From Oceanobacillus profundus (GTDB lineage: Bacteria > Bacillota > Bacilli > Bacillales > Amphibacillaceae), in contig NZ_QWEH01000012.1 of NCBI RefSeq assembly GCF_003515705.1, forward strand, positions 1 to 64,000: a stretch of DNA of 64,000 nt. The letters are read 5' to 3'. The notes below the pieces were generated by a model. It was not told the DNA's origin. It saw nothing but the letters and a program-made list of their open reading frames with translations, and ran no database searches. The number at the start of each line of letters is the position of its first letter. Position 1 is the first letter of the stretch. Of the stretch, positions 45,915-54,949 are shown one piece after another. The translations under genes and the position numbers were made by a program.

Positions 45915-46242
45915 TTACGAGAAAGTACTATTATGGAACAAAAATAACGCAAAACAAATGGTATTTAATTCCCTGATTCATTAATCTTTCTTAACGTTGA
46001 CACAAATACTGAAAAGTATAATACTAATAAACGTATGCTCTTTATTCTGAAAAGAAATTCAATTGATTTGAGATACAAAACGTATAGAGCACCTATACGC
46101 ATAGCTTCCCAATTATAATAAAATTGATAAATCATAGAAGAATGCTTTTTTGTTATGACATACATCAAAATTGGGTCACTATCTCTAGCTTAAACACCAT
46201 TTCATATAATTTGTATACAGTATTTAAAGGAGTGCGTGACAG

Positions 46243-47838
46243 ATGAAGCAACTATGGGGAAAAGTTTCATTAAAAGGCCAAGTGATGTTATTTACTAGTC
46301 TTATAGTTATACTATCGCTCCTAATATTGAGTTTGTTTGTGGCTTATAACCAATCCAAAAATACAAAGGATAATCTAGCCGAAAAGGTTCAAATTAGCGC
46401 AAGCCACATTGCTTATAATACACTTATTCAAGATTCACTACTTGTTGGAGAAACCAATCAAGAATTAATTGATTACGTTGAGCTGGTTCGTGAAGAAAAT
46501 GACTTTCTATATATTGTCGTAATGGATAACCAAAAAATTCGTTTTACCCATCCTGACCGTGAAAAAATTGGACAAACCTTTGTTGGGTCAGATGCTGAAG
46601 AAGTCTTGGAGGGCGAAAAGTATACATCAGAAGATATAGGCACATTAGGCCCGTCCATGAGGGCTTTTCATCCTGTTTGGGATCAACAAGGCAATCAAAT
46701 TGGAGCTGTTTCTGTCGGGATTGCAACGAAATCGATTCAAGAAGCTGTCTTAGAAAATCAAATTATCTTAATTATGATTACTGCGATAAGTTTAATCCTT
46801 GGTCTTATTGGTGCTTGGTATCTCGCTAACCGAATGAAGAAAACATTGAATGGCATGGAGCCAAAAGAAATCGCTTTAGCTGTTCAAGAAAGAAATTCCA
46901 TGCTTGAGGCTGTTAATGATGGGATGTTAGCGATAAATAATACGGGAGAAGTTCTTTTAGCCAACGATACAGCCCAGCAATTTTTAAGGCGGACTGGCTA
47001 CCAAGGACAATTCGAACATACTCCTATTGATCTTATTTGGCCAGAGTTAAAACTTCAAGAGGCGATAAAGACAAAATCTACTGCCCTCCATGAGCTAATC
47101 AAAAGAGGCGATGTTGAAACAATCGTCACTCGAGTTCCTATCTATGTCAATAATCAATGTGTCGGTGCACTGGCAACCTTTAATGAACGAAGCCAACTCA
47201 ATGACTTAATGAGACAACTTATTGGAGCAGAAGTGTATGCACATAGCTTAAGAAGTGAAACACATGAATTTATGAATAAACTTCATATCATTCAGGCGAT
47301 GGTTGAAACAGAATCCTATGAAGAATTAAAAGATTATATTGCAGATATATCTGAGCGTTACCATCTGAAAACAGCAAGTGCTGCAAGCCAAGTCGGCCAG
47401 CTAGTTGAAGATGTGAGTATTGCTCATTATCTAGCTAAAAGAATTGGCTGGATGGAACAAATGGGGGTTAACGTTCATGTCCAAAGTGGAATACCTTGGC
47501 CAAGCATGAATACGGAGTTCATTGATACTTGGGTTACGGTGATCGGTAATACTTGTGATAATGCATGGGAAGCGATGAAGCATAAGGAGCATAAAAACCT
47601 GACACTCACATTAAAACAAGTCGGTGGAGTGCTGCGTTATGTGATTGAAGATAATGGCATTGGGTTTTCGGCAAGCGAGCAACAAGTTTTAATAAGTTCA
47701 AAAAAAGGTGATCATGGATATGGAATAGCCAATATCAAAAAGAAAATTCAGCTGCTTAATGGAACATTAGACATTTTATCTGAAAAAGATAAAGGGACTA
47801 TTATTACGGTTCACATTCCTTATACAGAAAGGAGCTAA
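46243..47838 (+). CDS. CitA/DcuS-type sensor histidine kinase
   Basis: A 531-residue membrane kinase: span 1 (about 15-36), an extracellular Cache/PDC-like sensor (about 37-172) with the DFLYIVVMDNQKIRFTHP core, span 2 (173-195), a PAS domain (about 215-315), then the phospho-acceptor region THEFMNKLH with H341 and a HATPase domain (NTCDNAWEAM, DNGIGF, HGYGIANIKKK). This family senses citrate, malate or other carboxylates. It is followed 4 nt later by its response regulator and then a carboxylate transporter, the likely target. Confidence 0.88.
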   Translation: MKQLWGKVSLKGQVMLFTSLIVILSLLILSLFVAYNQSKNTKDNLAEKVQISASHIAYNTLIQDSLLVGETNQELIDYVELVREENDFLYIVVMDNQKIRFTHPDREKIGQTFVGSDAEEVLEGEKYTSEDIGTLGPSMRAFHPVWDQQGNQIGAVSVGIATKSIQEAVLENQIILIMITAISLILGLIGAWYLANRMKKTLNGMEPKEIALAVQERNSMLEAVNDGMLAINNTGEVLLANDTAQQFLRRTGYQGQFEHTPIDLIWPELKLQEAIKTKSTALHELIKRGDVETIVTRVPIYVNNQCVGALATFNERSQLNDLMRQLIGAEVYAHSLRSETHEFMNKLHIIQAMVETESYEELKDYIADISERYHLKTASAASQVGQLVEDVSIAHYLAKRIGWMEQMGVNVHVQSGIPWPSMNTEFIDTWVTVIGNTCDNAWEAMKHKEHKNLTLTLKQVGGVLRYVIEDNGIGFSASEQQVLISSKKGDHGYGIANIKKKIQLLNGTLDILSEKDKGTIITVHIPYTERS

Positions 47839-47842
47839 GCAA

Positions 47843-48541
47843 ATGATTAAGGTTGCAATGATTGAAGATGATGTAGATGTTAGTAGATTTCACCGTCTAT
47901 TTTTAAATAAAATAGACGGTTTTGAACTTATATTTGATACACATACGCTCGAAGATGGATTGAAAAAACTTAAGCAACATCAACCTGATCTACTTCTGCT
48001 TGATGTTTATATCGGCACGACGAATGGTCTCGACCTACTGAAAAAAATTCGAGCAGAAGGAATAGATTTGGATGTGATCCTAATTACTTCAGCTAATGAT
48101 GCGAAAACGGTTCAAACGGGACACCGCTTTGGTGTTGTCGATTATTTAATCAAACCATTTTCTTTTAAACGTTTTCAAAAAGCTTTAAATCGATACCGTT
48201 TGAACAAGCTAGATAAAAGTGAAGTTTTTTCGCAGCAAGAAGTTGACCGATTATTTCATAAGGGCGGACAAAATAAAGTCTATACGCTGCCTAAAGGAAT
48301 TACGAAAGAAACTGCCTTTCGTATCATGCAATGTTTGATTGAAATCGATGACTGGCTTACTGCAACGGAGCTTGCTGAAAAATGTTCCATATCACACGTA
48401 TCTTTACGTAAATACCTGCGTTTTTTTGAGGAAGAAAAATTAATCGAAACACAATTAATTTACCAAGTTTTAGGTCGGCCTTTACAAAAATATAAAGCTA
48501 CAATTGACGCACCTCTTTTTTTAGAAGCTGGTTTCATTTAA
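47843..48541 (+). CDS. CitB/DctR-type response regulator
   Basis: A 232-residue regulator with a receiver domain (acidic D9 and D10, phosphorylated D54 in LLLLDVYIG, K near 107 in YLIKPFSF) and a C-terminal helix-turn-helix (WLTATELAEKCSISHVSLRKYLRFF), as in CitT, DctR and MalR. An AAAGGAG site couples it to the kinase gene. It should activate the transporter gene 80 nt downstream in response to an external dicarboxylate or tricarboxylate. Confidence 0.9.
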   Translation: MIKVAMIEDDVDVSRFHRLFLNKIDGFELIFDTHTLEDGLKKLKQHQPDLLLLDVYIGTTNGLDLLKKIRAEGIDLDVILITSANDAKTVQTGHRFGVVDYLIKPFSFKRFQKALNRYRLNKLDKSEVFSQQEVDRLFHKGGQNKVYTLPKGITKETAFRIMQCLIEIDDWLTATELAEKCSISHVSLRKYLRFFEEEKLIETQLIYQVLGRPLQKYKATIDAPLFLEAGFI

Positions 48542-48582
48542 TTAAATAAACTAGACGTAGCTTCTGGTTTCATGAATAATGT

Positions 48583-48596
48583 AGTAAACGCTTTCA
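48583..48596 (+). promoter_or_regulatory. cre-like box before the DASS transporter gene
   Basis: AGTAAACGCTTTCA matches the cre consensus at 13 of 14 positions (A instead of the first T). Lying between the response-regulator stop and the transporter start, it suggests catabolite repression of carboxylate uptake. Confidence 0.65.
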
Positions 48597-48621
48597 AATA
48601 TTTGAAAAAGAGGTGGATATG

Positions 48622-50295
48622 ATGAAACAAGACTTTGCCCTTGTTTGGAACAAAATGTGGCAGCAGCATAAGAAAACAAAAGATGCACTTAACGTGTTTG
48701 CTTATGCTAAAAAAGACAGTCAAGCCTTAAAAAAGGAGTCAGGTGATTATGAACAACTGAATCAAAAAGATGCTAAGCCAAATAAACCAAATGAGAAAAA
48801 ACCTTACTCAAAAGGTCAACAGGTTGGATTAATATTAGGACCGATGTTATTTGTGCTAACACTAATTTTCTTCTTTCCAGAAGGTCTATCAACAGAAGGA
48901 AGGTTTGTATTAGCTTCTACTCTATGGATTGCTACGTGGTGGATTACAGAAGCGATTCCGATTCCGGTGACGTCCTTAATGCCCCTTATTTTACTGCCAC
49001 TGACAGGAAGTATGGAAGGTTCAGCGGTTGCTTCTGCTTACGGAAATGATATTATTTTCTTGTTTTTAGGTGGTTTCTTTATTGCGACGGCGATGGAAAA
49101 ATGGGATTTACATAGAAGAATCGCCCTGTTCATTATAGCTGTTATTGGAACGAGTACACAACGGATTTTACTCGGATTCATGTCGGCTACTGCCTTTTTA
49201 TCGATGTGGGTTTCTAATACAGCGGCGGTAATGATGATGATTCCAATGGCTCTTGCAATAACTGCACAAGTAGCTGCTACACTTAAAGGTCAAAAAGATG
49301 GATCAGATTTGCCAAAATTTGAAAAGTCAATGCTTTTTGGAGTTGGTTATGCTGGGACGATTGGCGGTTTTGCGACCTTAATCGGAACACCTCCAACTAT
49401 AATACTTGCCGGACAGGTTAGAGAACTATTTGGCATCGAAATTTCCTTTGCATCATGGATGTTGTTTGCAACACCACTCATGATCATAGTCCTGCTTAGT
49501 ACTTGGTATTATTTAGCAAAAATTGCTTTTAAGATTAATCTTAAACACATACCGGGTGGAAAAGAATTGATCCAAGATGAGAGAAAAAAGCTTGGGAAAA
49601 TTTCCTATGAAGAAGGCGTTGTTTCAGCCGTCTTTGTTTTTGCCGCTTTTATGTGGATTTCAAAAGACTTTTTCTGGAGTGGAGAAAGTGCACTGATTTA
49701 CCAATTACCAGGAATTTCAGATGGGATGATTGCCATGATGGCAACTGTTCTATTATTTTTAATCCCCGCAAAAGCGAGTCCGCGTGTACTCGAGTGGGCT
49801 GATTCGAAAGACATTCCTTGGGGTGTGTTGTTATTATTTGGTGGAGGACTTGCAATTGCAGCAGGTTTCCAATCAAGTGGCTTATCTAGTTGGCTAGGAG
49901 AACAGCTTACAATACTCGATGGTCTCCATATCTTTATCATTATTGCTGGTGCAACTTTATTAATTATGATGTTAACAGAAATCACGTCTAATACAGCTAC
50001 AGCGACTATGATTATGCCAATTTTAGGTGCTTTAGCAGTTGCGATTGATGTCCACCCGCTTGCTTTAATGGCTCCATGTGCCATTGCGGCTAACTGTGCA
50101 TTTATGCTGCCGGTTGGAACGCCGCCAAATGCGATTATATTCGGGACTGGAAAACTAAAAATTATCGAAATGGTAAAAACAGGATTTGCTTTAAATGTGT
50201 TCTCAACGATACTCATTGTTTTATTTGCTTATTTTATGCTGCCGCTTATATTTAATATTGATTTAACAACCTTCCCAGAGGGGTTATTAAAATAA
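48622..50295 (+). CDS. DASS-family sodium/dicarboxylate (SLC13) symporter
   Basis: A 557-residue SLC13-type transporter with a long hydrophilic N-terminus (about 70 residues, AYAKKDSQAL) and about 11 spans. The two SNT-like sodium-site motifs are visible as WVSNTAAVMMM and EITSNTATATMI, followed by GTPPTIILA- and GTPPNAIIFG-type stretches. It should import succinate, malate or citrate with sodium, fitting a halotolerant bacterium. ATG 48622 is chosen for its spacing from AAAGAGGTG. Gene order kinase, regulator, transporter matches known carboxylate-uptake modules. Confidence 0.88.
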   Translation: MKQDFALVWNKMWQQHKKTKDALNVFAYAKKDSQALKKESGDYEQLNQKDAKPNKPNEKKPYSKGQQVGLILGPMLFVLTLIFFFPEGLSTEGRFVLASTLWIATWWITEAIPIPVTSLMPLILLPLTGSMEGSAVASAYGNDIIFLFLGGFFIATAMEKWDLHRRIALFIIAVIGTSTQRILLGFMSATAFLSMWVSNTAAVMMMIPMALAITAQVAATLKGQKDGSDLPKFEKSMLFGVGYAGTIGGFATLIGTPPTIILAGQVRELFGIEISFASWMLFATPLMIIVLLSTWYYLAKIAFKINLKHIPGGKELIQDERKKLGKISYEEGVVSAVFVFAAFMWISKDFFWSGESALIYQLPGISDGMIAMMATVLLFLIPAKASPRVLEWADSKDIPWGVLLLFGGGLAIAAGFQSSGLSSWLGEQLTILDGLHIFIIIAGATLLIMMLTEITSNTATATMIMPILGALAVAIDVHPLALMAPCAIAANCAFMLPVGTPPNAIIFGTGKLKIIEMVKTGFALNVFSTILIVLFAYFMLPLIFNIDLTTFPEGLLK

Positions 50296-50335
50296 TAGTA
50301 TTCAAAGAAGTAATACAAGCATGGTGTAACTTAAG

Positions 50336-50376
50336 AAAATCCTTCTAAGATAGTAGAAATCTTAGAAGGATTTTTT
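50336..50376 (+). terminator. Terminator of the carboxylate-uptake operon
   Basis: A perfect 16-bp stem, AAAATCCTTCTAAGAT (50336-50351) with its complement at 50359-50374, loop 7 nt, then T. Confidence 0.9.
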
Positions 50377-50526
50377 ATGCATTCATTTGTCTTAGGACAA
50401 TATATTATCAAATACAGAGTTTGCTAGTTTCTAGGGGAGGTTTCTGTAAAATTGATTATGATGGAAATGGTAATTTTATCCAATCAATAAGTAAATACAA
50501 ATTTTGGATTTTTTTTAAAATATTAG

Positions 50527-50583
50527 TTGTTTTTCTGGTGTATTACGAATATAATACATTTATATTACAAAAATAATACAATT
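50527..50583 (+). promoter_or_regulatory. Promoter with tandem 22-bp operator for the ABC-PASTA operon
   Basis: TTGTTT (50527-50532), 17-bp spacer and TATAAT (50550-50555) form a probable promoter. Over its -10 region two direct copies lie exactly 22 bp apart (50540-50561 and 50562-50583), matching at 18 of 22 positions. Each is itself an inverted repeat; copy 1 has GTATTA with TAATAC. Two sites two helical turns apart suggest cooperative binding by a dimeric regulator, which is not encoded next to the operon. Confidence 0.65.
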
Positions 50584-50700
50584 AAATAGAATGAGGTGAG
50601 AGTTAGCTTCCAAGGGAGCCTTGAATAACATCTATCATACATATATTTATTAAGTGGATTTATTGGCAAAAGTGGAATTATTTTAGTGAGGGGGTTTGGA

Positions 50701-52167
50701 ATGAATTTTATTAAACGTGGGTTTTTAGGTATTACAAGAAAAAAAGGGAAATCATTAATTTTATTAGCAGTTATTTTTATTTTAGGGAATTTAATATCAG
50801 GAGCAATTTCTATTCAACAGGCAACTGGTAATGTAGAAACGAATATTAAAGATAGACTGGGAACTGCCGCAACGCTCGAGCTCGATCATGAAGCAGTGGA
50901 AGATCTAAGCGAGGAAGAGTGGCTAGAGATTGAAAACATAGACATTGATTTGATAAAACAAATTGGTGCGCTTTCCTATGTGAAATACTTTGATTATAAT
51001 ACGTCTACCTATCTAGGGTCAGAGAGCATTGAGAGCTATCAGGGTGAAGAGACGGAAGATGAAGTAGTTATGATGGGCCCCAGCATGGACTTTAAGCTGA
51101 ATGGAATTAACTATGCTCCCGTGATTGATTTTGAAGAACAGAAGGGTAAATTAGTTGATGGTCGCGTTTTTACCCAAGATGAAGTGGACAATGGCACTTC
51201 TGTAGCTATCATCTCAACTAAATTGGCAGAAAAAAATGATCTAAATATAGGTGATACTTTTACATTAGAGAATGCAGTCTATACGTATGATGAAGAAACA
51301 GGTGAAGAGGATGTAGTCACTTCTCGAGATGTCGTATTGGAAGTAATTGGCTTATTTGAACCGCAGTCAATTAAAGAAGATATAGAAGTAGACTCAGATA
51401 CCGGTATGATAGATTGGATGGACATAGAGTATCAAAATACAGTATATGTTCCAAATGAGATTGTCGCCAGCGAAAATAGATATCATATGGAAGAATATAT
51501 GAAAGAGGATGAAGAATTTGCAAAAATGATGGAAGAAGAAGGGGACTCTTTCGAATATTACACACCGATGTTTTATTTAAACAGCCCTGAAGATAGTGAA
51601 GCATTTGAAGAAGAGGTAGCTCCATTGCTGCCCGAATTTTATACTGTAATCAATGCTACGGATCAATACGATAGCATCGCAGGACCAATGGAGTCGATGT
51701 CCAAACTAGCAAAATATGTTTTGCTTGTTGCAGTAATTGCAACGGTGCTGATAACTGGATTAGTAGTTTTACTATTCCTCCGGGACCGGAAACGCGAACT
51801 GGGCATTTACTTATCCTTAGGAGAACGACGGATCCGTGTGGTAGGGCAAATTCTAATTGAAGTGATGGTGGTTGCAGTAATTGGTATCACATTATCCTTG
51901 TTTAGCGGGAATCTCTTAGCTGGACAGGTATCTGATATGATGATGAAAGCTAATGAGAATCAAGATGAGTATTATGAAGAGTATATTTATTTTGGTGATA
52001 CACAAATAGATTTGACAACAGAGGATGTCATAGACTCTTATGAGGTAAATCTTAACTCAAGCTATGTTCTGGGCTTCTATGGAATTGGTCTGTTAACTAT
52101 TTTAATTTCAACGGTTATCCCGCTAATTTATATTGTAAGGCTAAATCCGAAGAAAATACTGATGTAA
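50701..52167 (+). CDS. FtsX/MacB-type ABC transporter permease
   Basis: A 488-residue permease with one N-terminal span (18-37), a large acidic extracellular domain (about 40-335) and three C-terminal spans, the FtsX topology. The LFLRDRKRELGIYLSLGERR loop is the family's cytoplasmic coupling region. The outer domain is rich in Glu and Asp (for example MKEDEEFAKMMEEEGDSFEYY). ATG 50701 follows a GAGGGGG site. It pairs with the ATPase 36 nt downstream. Such transporters export peptides or lipids, or signal mechanically to cell-wall enzymes. Confidence 0.85.
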   Translation: MNFIKRGFLGITRKKGKSLILLAVIFILGNLISGAISIQQATGNVETNIKDRLGTAATLELDHEAVEDLSEEEWLEIENIDIDLIKQIGALSYVKYFDYNTSTYLGSESIESYQGEETEDEVVMMGPSMDFKLNGINYAPVIDFEEQKGKLVDGRVFTQDEVDNGTSVAIISTKLAEKNDLNIGDTFTLENAVYTYDEETGEEDVVTSRDVVLEVIGLFEPQSIKEDIEVDSDTGMIDWMDIEYQNTVYVPNEIVASENRYHMEEYMKEDEEFAKMMEEEGDSFEYYTPMFYLNSPEDSEAFEEEVAPLLPEFYTVINATDQYDSIAGPMESMSKLAKYVLLVAVIATVLITGLVVLLFLRDRKRELGIYLSLGERRIRVVGQILIEVMVVAVIGITLSLFSGNLLAGQVSDMMMKANENQDEYYEEYIYFGDTQIDLTTEDVIDSYEVNLNSSYVLGFYGIGLLTILISTVIPLIYIVRLNPKKILM

Positions 52168-52203
52168 TAGAGGGGTTACGCTCATTAATAGAGAGGTGAG
52201 AAT

Positions 52204-52875
52204 ATGATATTAGAAGCGAAAGATTTAAATTATTATTATCAAGATGGCGAACAGCGTCGTTATATCTTAAAGGATACATCTGTCTCTTTTGAAAAAGGGA
52301 AGTTTTATACGATTTTAGGGCAGTCCGGTTCAGGGAAAACCACCTTGTTATCATTACTCAGTGCCTTGGATTCGCCCCATAGCGGAGAAGTATTATTTAA
52401 TGAAGAAGACATTAAGAAAATTGGCTATGAAAAGTACCGTCGTAATAATGTCGGGATTATTTTTCAAAGCTATAATTTAATACCGACCTTTACAGCTGTG
52501 GAAAATGTACTGGTTCCTATGACGATTACGGAAAATGAAATTCCAGAAGATGCAAAGACAGTAGCTTATAATTTACTAGATTATATTGGTATTGTAAAAA
52601 GTAAAGCAGATCGTTTCGTTAATAAGCTTTCTGGGGGGGAGCAGCAACGTGTGGCTATTGCCCGAGCTCTCGCGACCAATGTGGAATTAATTCTTGCTGA
52701 TGAGCCTACAGGAAACCTTGATGAAGAGATGGAACAGGAAATTATTGATATTTTTAAAAAATTGGCACATGAACACGGGAAATGTGTCATTGTGGTAACG
52801 CACTCCAATGAAATTGCTTTACAGTCTGATCAGGCTTTCCATTTGAGGAAGGGTGCACTGTCTTCCTATGAGTGA
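52204..52875 (+). CDS. MacB/LolD-type ABC transporter ATPase
   Basis: A 223-residue ATPase with Walker [10 protein letters not shown], signature [15 protein letters not shown], Walker [13 protein letters not shown] and switch His in [10 protein letters not shown]. Size and sequence fit the MacB/LolD/BceA group that pairs with FtsX-type permeases. Its stop overlaps the start of the PASTA gene (ATGAGTGA), so the three genes form one coupled operon. Confidence 0.9.
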   Translation: MILEAKDLNYYYQDGEQRRYILKDTSVSFEKGKFYTILGQSGSGKTTLLSLLSALDSPHSGEVLFNEEDIKKIGYEKYRRNNVGIIFQSYNLIPTFTAVENVLVPMTITENEIPEDAKTVAYNLLDYIGIVKSKADRFVNKLSGGEQQRVAIARALATNVELILADEPTGNLDEEMEQEIIDIFKKLAHEHGKCVIVVTHSNEIALQSDQAFHLRKGALSSYE

Positions 52876-54385
52876 TTTTTTATCAAAGTTTAATAAAGAC
52901 AAGTATGATGATCTGGTAAATGAAAAAGAAGACAAAGAAATAAAAGATAAGAAAGAAGAGAAAAGTGTTAAGCAGGAAAAAATAGAAACGCAGCGGAAGC
53001 AGGAAGAACAAGCTTCTGCTGCGGAAAGTGAAGAAACAGTACCTGAGCGTGATACCCCGCTTAAGTCAGAGTCTAATTCTTCCAGAAGCAGTCGCCGTCA
53101 AGACGCAGAAGAAGAAGTAGAAATTGATCAGGATTATCGAAAGAAAAAAAGACGCCGGATGTGGCTGATTATTTCTGGAACTGTCTTAGCTTGTGTTTTG
53201 ATATTCTTCATTTACTATATGCTTGTTCATGTGAAAGTTGAAAATTTTGTGGACAAGCCTGTTTCAGAAGCACGTTCTTGGGCAAGTGAAAATGATGTAG
53301 AGGTTGAATTAGCGCAGGAATATAGTATGGAGTATGATGCAAACCAGATTATTTCGCAAAGTGTATCTCCTGGAGAAAAGATTAGAAAAGGAAAAACGCT
53401 TCAATTAACTAGCAGCTTAGGAGCTGACCCAGAAGAGGTTATTCCGCTTGTTGATTTTTCGGAGATGACACATGAGGAAGCGCAAACCTGGATTGATGAA
53501 AATAAAGCAGAAAATTTGCAGATGGTCACAGAATATAGCGATGATATCGAAGAAGGTGGCTTTATTCAGTTTTCCATCAGGGATAGCAACATTGATGAAT
53601 CAGAATACAAGCGTAAAGATAGTGCTGCTGTCTATTATTCAAAAGGAAAAGAAGTTTTCGAGAAGAATATCAACATACCTGATTTTGCTGGGGTAGCCAA
53701 AGAAGAAGTAGAAAAATGGGCAGAAACCAATGAAATTGAAATGACATATGAAGAATCGGATTCCGACACGATTGAAGCCGGGAATATTATTAGTCAGAGT
53801 GAAGCACCAGATGAAAAAATTGCTAAAAGGGATAAAATGAAAGTTGTTGTCTCATTGGGAGAAGCTACTGAAGTTCCGAACTTTGGGGAGCTGACTCCAG
53901 AAGAAGCTGTGGCAAATTATCCTGATCTACTCGTGACAGTAAAACATAAATTTAGCACAGATGTTTCATACGGAACACTTATTTCACAGTCCGTTGAGGC
54001 AGGAACAAAGCTGACAGATAAAGATAATAAGAATATTACCGTTACTTATTCAGAAGGAAGTCCTTATTTACGTGATTTTCGAGGTCAGTTAGAAGGCGAT
54101 CTGCCAAGATTGTTTTATGAAGAATATCACTCGAAAGGTGCCGATATTAACTATATTGTGAAATATGTTGATTCCCCTGAAGTGAAAGGTACCGTCGTGG
54201 ACATGGGTGTATTTAATGAATTTGTTCGGATGACTTATACGGTTGAAATCCGTATAAGCAATAATGCTTCGGCAGCACCGAATCCGTCCGATTACTTTGA
54301 GGATGCACCGGAAGATTATGTAGTCGGTGGCGGACCGGAACAATCTGTGGAAAGTGATGAGAGCGATGAGGTTTATGAGAAATAA
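52868..54385 (+). CDS. Membrane-anchored PASTA-repeat protein
   Basis: A 505-residue protein with a long charged cytoplasmic N-terminus (1-97, Lys/Glu-rich, coiled-coil-like), one span (about 98-120) and an extracellular part with about four PASTA-like repeats (roughly 122-395), marked by recurring IISQSVSPGEKI, NIISQSEAPDEKI and LISQSVEAGTKL. A C-terminal domain (396-505) ends in an acidic tail. PASTA repeats bind muropeptides or lipid II in kinases such as PrkC, but no kinase domain is present. ATG 52868 overlaps the ATPase stop. It may be the cell-wall-sensing partner of the transporter. Confidence 0.83.
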   Translation: MSDFLSKFNKDKYDDLVNEKEDKEIKDKKEEKSVKQEKIETQRKQEEQASAAESEETVPERDTPLKSESNSSRSSRRQDAEEEVEIDQDYRKKKRRRMWLIISGTVLACVLIFFIYYMLVHVKVENFVDKPVSEARSWASENDVEVELAQEYSMEYDANQIISQSVSPGEKIRKGKTLQLTSSLGADPEEVIPLVDFSEMTHEEAQTWIDENKAENLQMVTEYSDDIEEGGFIQFSIRDSNIDESEYKRKDSAAVYYSKGKEVFEKNINIPDFAGVAKEEVEKWAETNEIEMTYEESDSDTIEAGNIISQSEAPDEKIAKRDKMKVVVSLGEATEVPNFGELTPEEAVANYPDLLVTVKHKFSTDVSYGTLISQSVEAGTKLTDKDNKNITVTYSEGSPYLRDFRGQLEGDLPRLFYEEYHSKGADINYIVKYVDSPEVKGTVVDMGVFNEFVRMTYTVEIRISNNASAAPNPSDYFEDAPEDYVVGGGPEQSVESDESDEVYEK

Positions 54386-54427
54386 AAGCAATATTATTTT
54401 AGACTGAGAAGCCTTTAAAGTTATAAT

Positions 54428-54467
54428 GGGAGTACTATCATTTATAGGGATAGTGCTCCTGTTTTTA
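54428..54467 (+). terminator. Terminator of the ABC-PASTA operon
   Basis: GGAGTACTATC pairs with GATAGTGCTCC with one wobble around an 9-nt loop, followed by GTTTTT. Confidence 0.85.
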
Positions 54468-54556
54468 ATTTCCATACAAGAGAATTGAATCTAAATGTAT
54501 ATTTTCATAAAAAACGGCAGAAATTATTTAATGACTTTAAATTAGTGGGTGAATTG

Positions 54557-54883
54557 ATGAAAAAATTGATTTTTGCAGTGGTTCTTCTCCAAGTAATTGT
54601 CCTAGCAGTGTCATATAATACAGTGAATGCAGAAGTAATAGAGCATGAGAGTAATGATAAGGAATCATCACATCATAATTGGGTAGAATATAGTACGGAT
54701 ACAACTGTATTGGAAGTAGGTTCTCATGAGGGTTCGTATATGAAAAACCTCCTTAGATATTCATATGTATGTGATATTTCTCATAAAATAAAAACAGTTG
54801 TTTATTACTGTGATGAACATGATCATACGAAATCTGAAACATTTTTGGAAGAAGTAATACATAGTGAGGAGCACAGACATTGA
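54557..54883 (+). CDS. Small secreted His/Glu-rich protein of unknown function
   Basis: 108 residues from the ATG at 54557. The start MKKLIFAVVLLQVIVLAV and the VNA cleavage-like site near residue 26 form a signal peptide. The mature part is rich in His, Glu and Ser, contains two cysteines (YVCDI and YYCDEHDH) and ends HSEEHRH, which suggests metal binding. A longer frame from 54485 would bury the signal peptide, so it is not used. The family is not recognised. The ribosome site is modest (GGGTGA). Confidence 0.6.
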   Translation: MKKLIFAVVLLQVIVLAVSYNTVNAEVIEHESNDKESSHHNWVEYSTDTTVLEVGSHEGSYMKNLLRYSYVCDISHKIKTVVYYCDEHDHTKSETFLEEVIHSEEHRH

Positions 54884-54902
54884 ATGGTAAACTCACCAGT
54901 AA

Positions 54903-54943
54903 AAAAGCATGCCTATAATGAAATGGCATGCTTTCCTTTTTAG
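54903..54943. terminator. Terminator between the secreted protein and monooxygenase genes
   Basis: AAAGCATGCC pairs perfectly with GGCATGCTTT, flanked by A and T runs, between convergent genes. Confidence 0.85.
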
Positions 54944-54949
54944 TTATTA

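Noticed and set aside
45965-46168. 67-codon minus frame before the histidine kinase gene
   Set aside because: No ribosome site, no family, and very AT-rich intergenic DNA.
49698-50216. 172-codon minus frame opposite the DASS transporter
   Set aside because: Hydrophobic shadow of membrane-span codons; no start signal.
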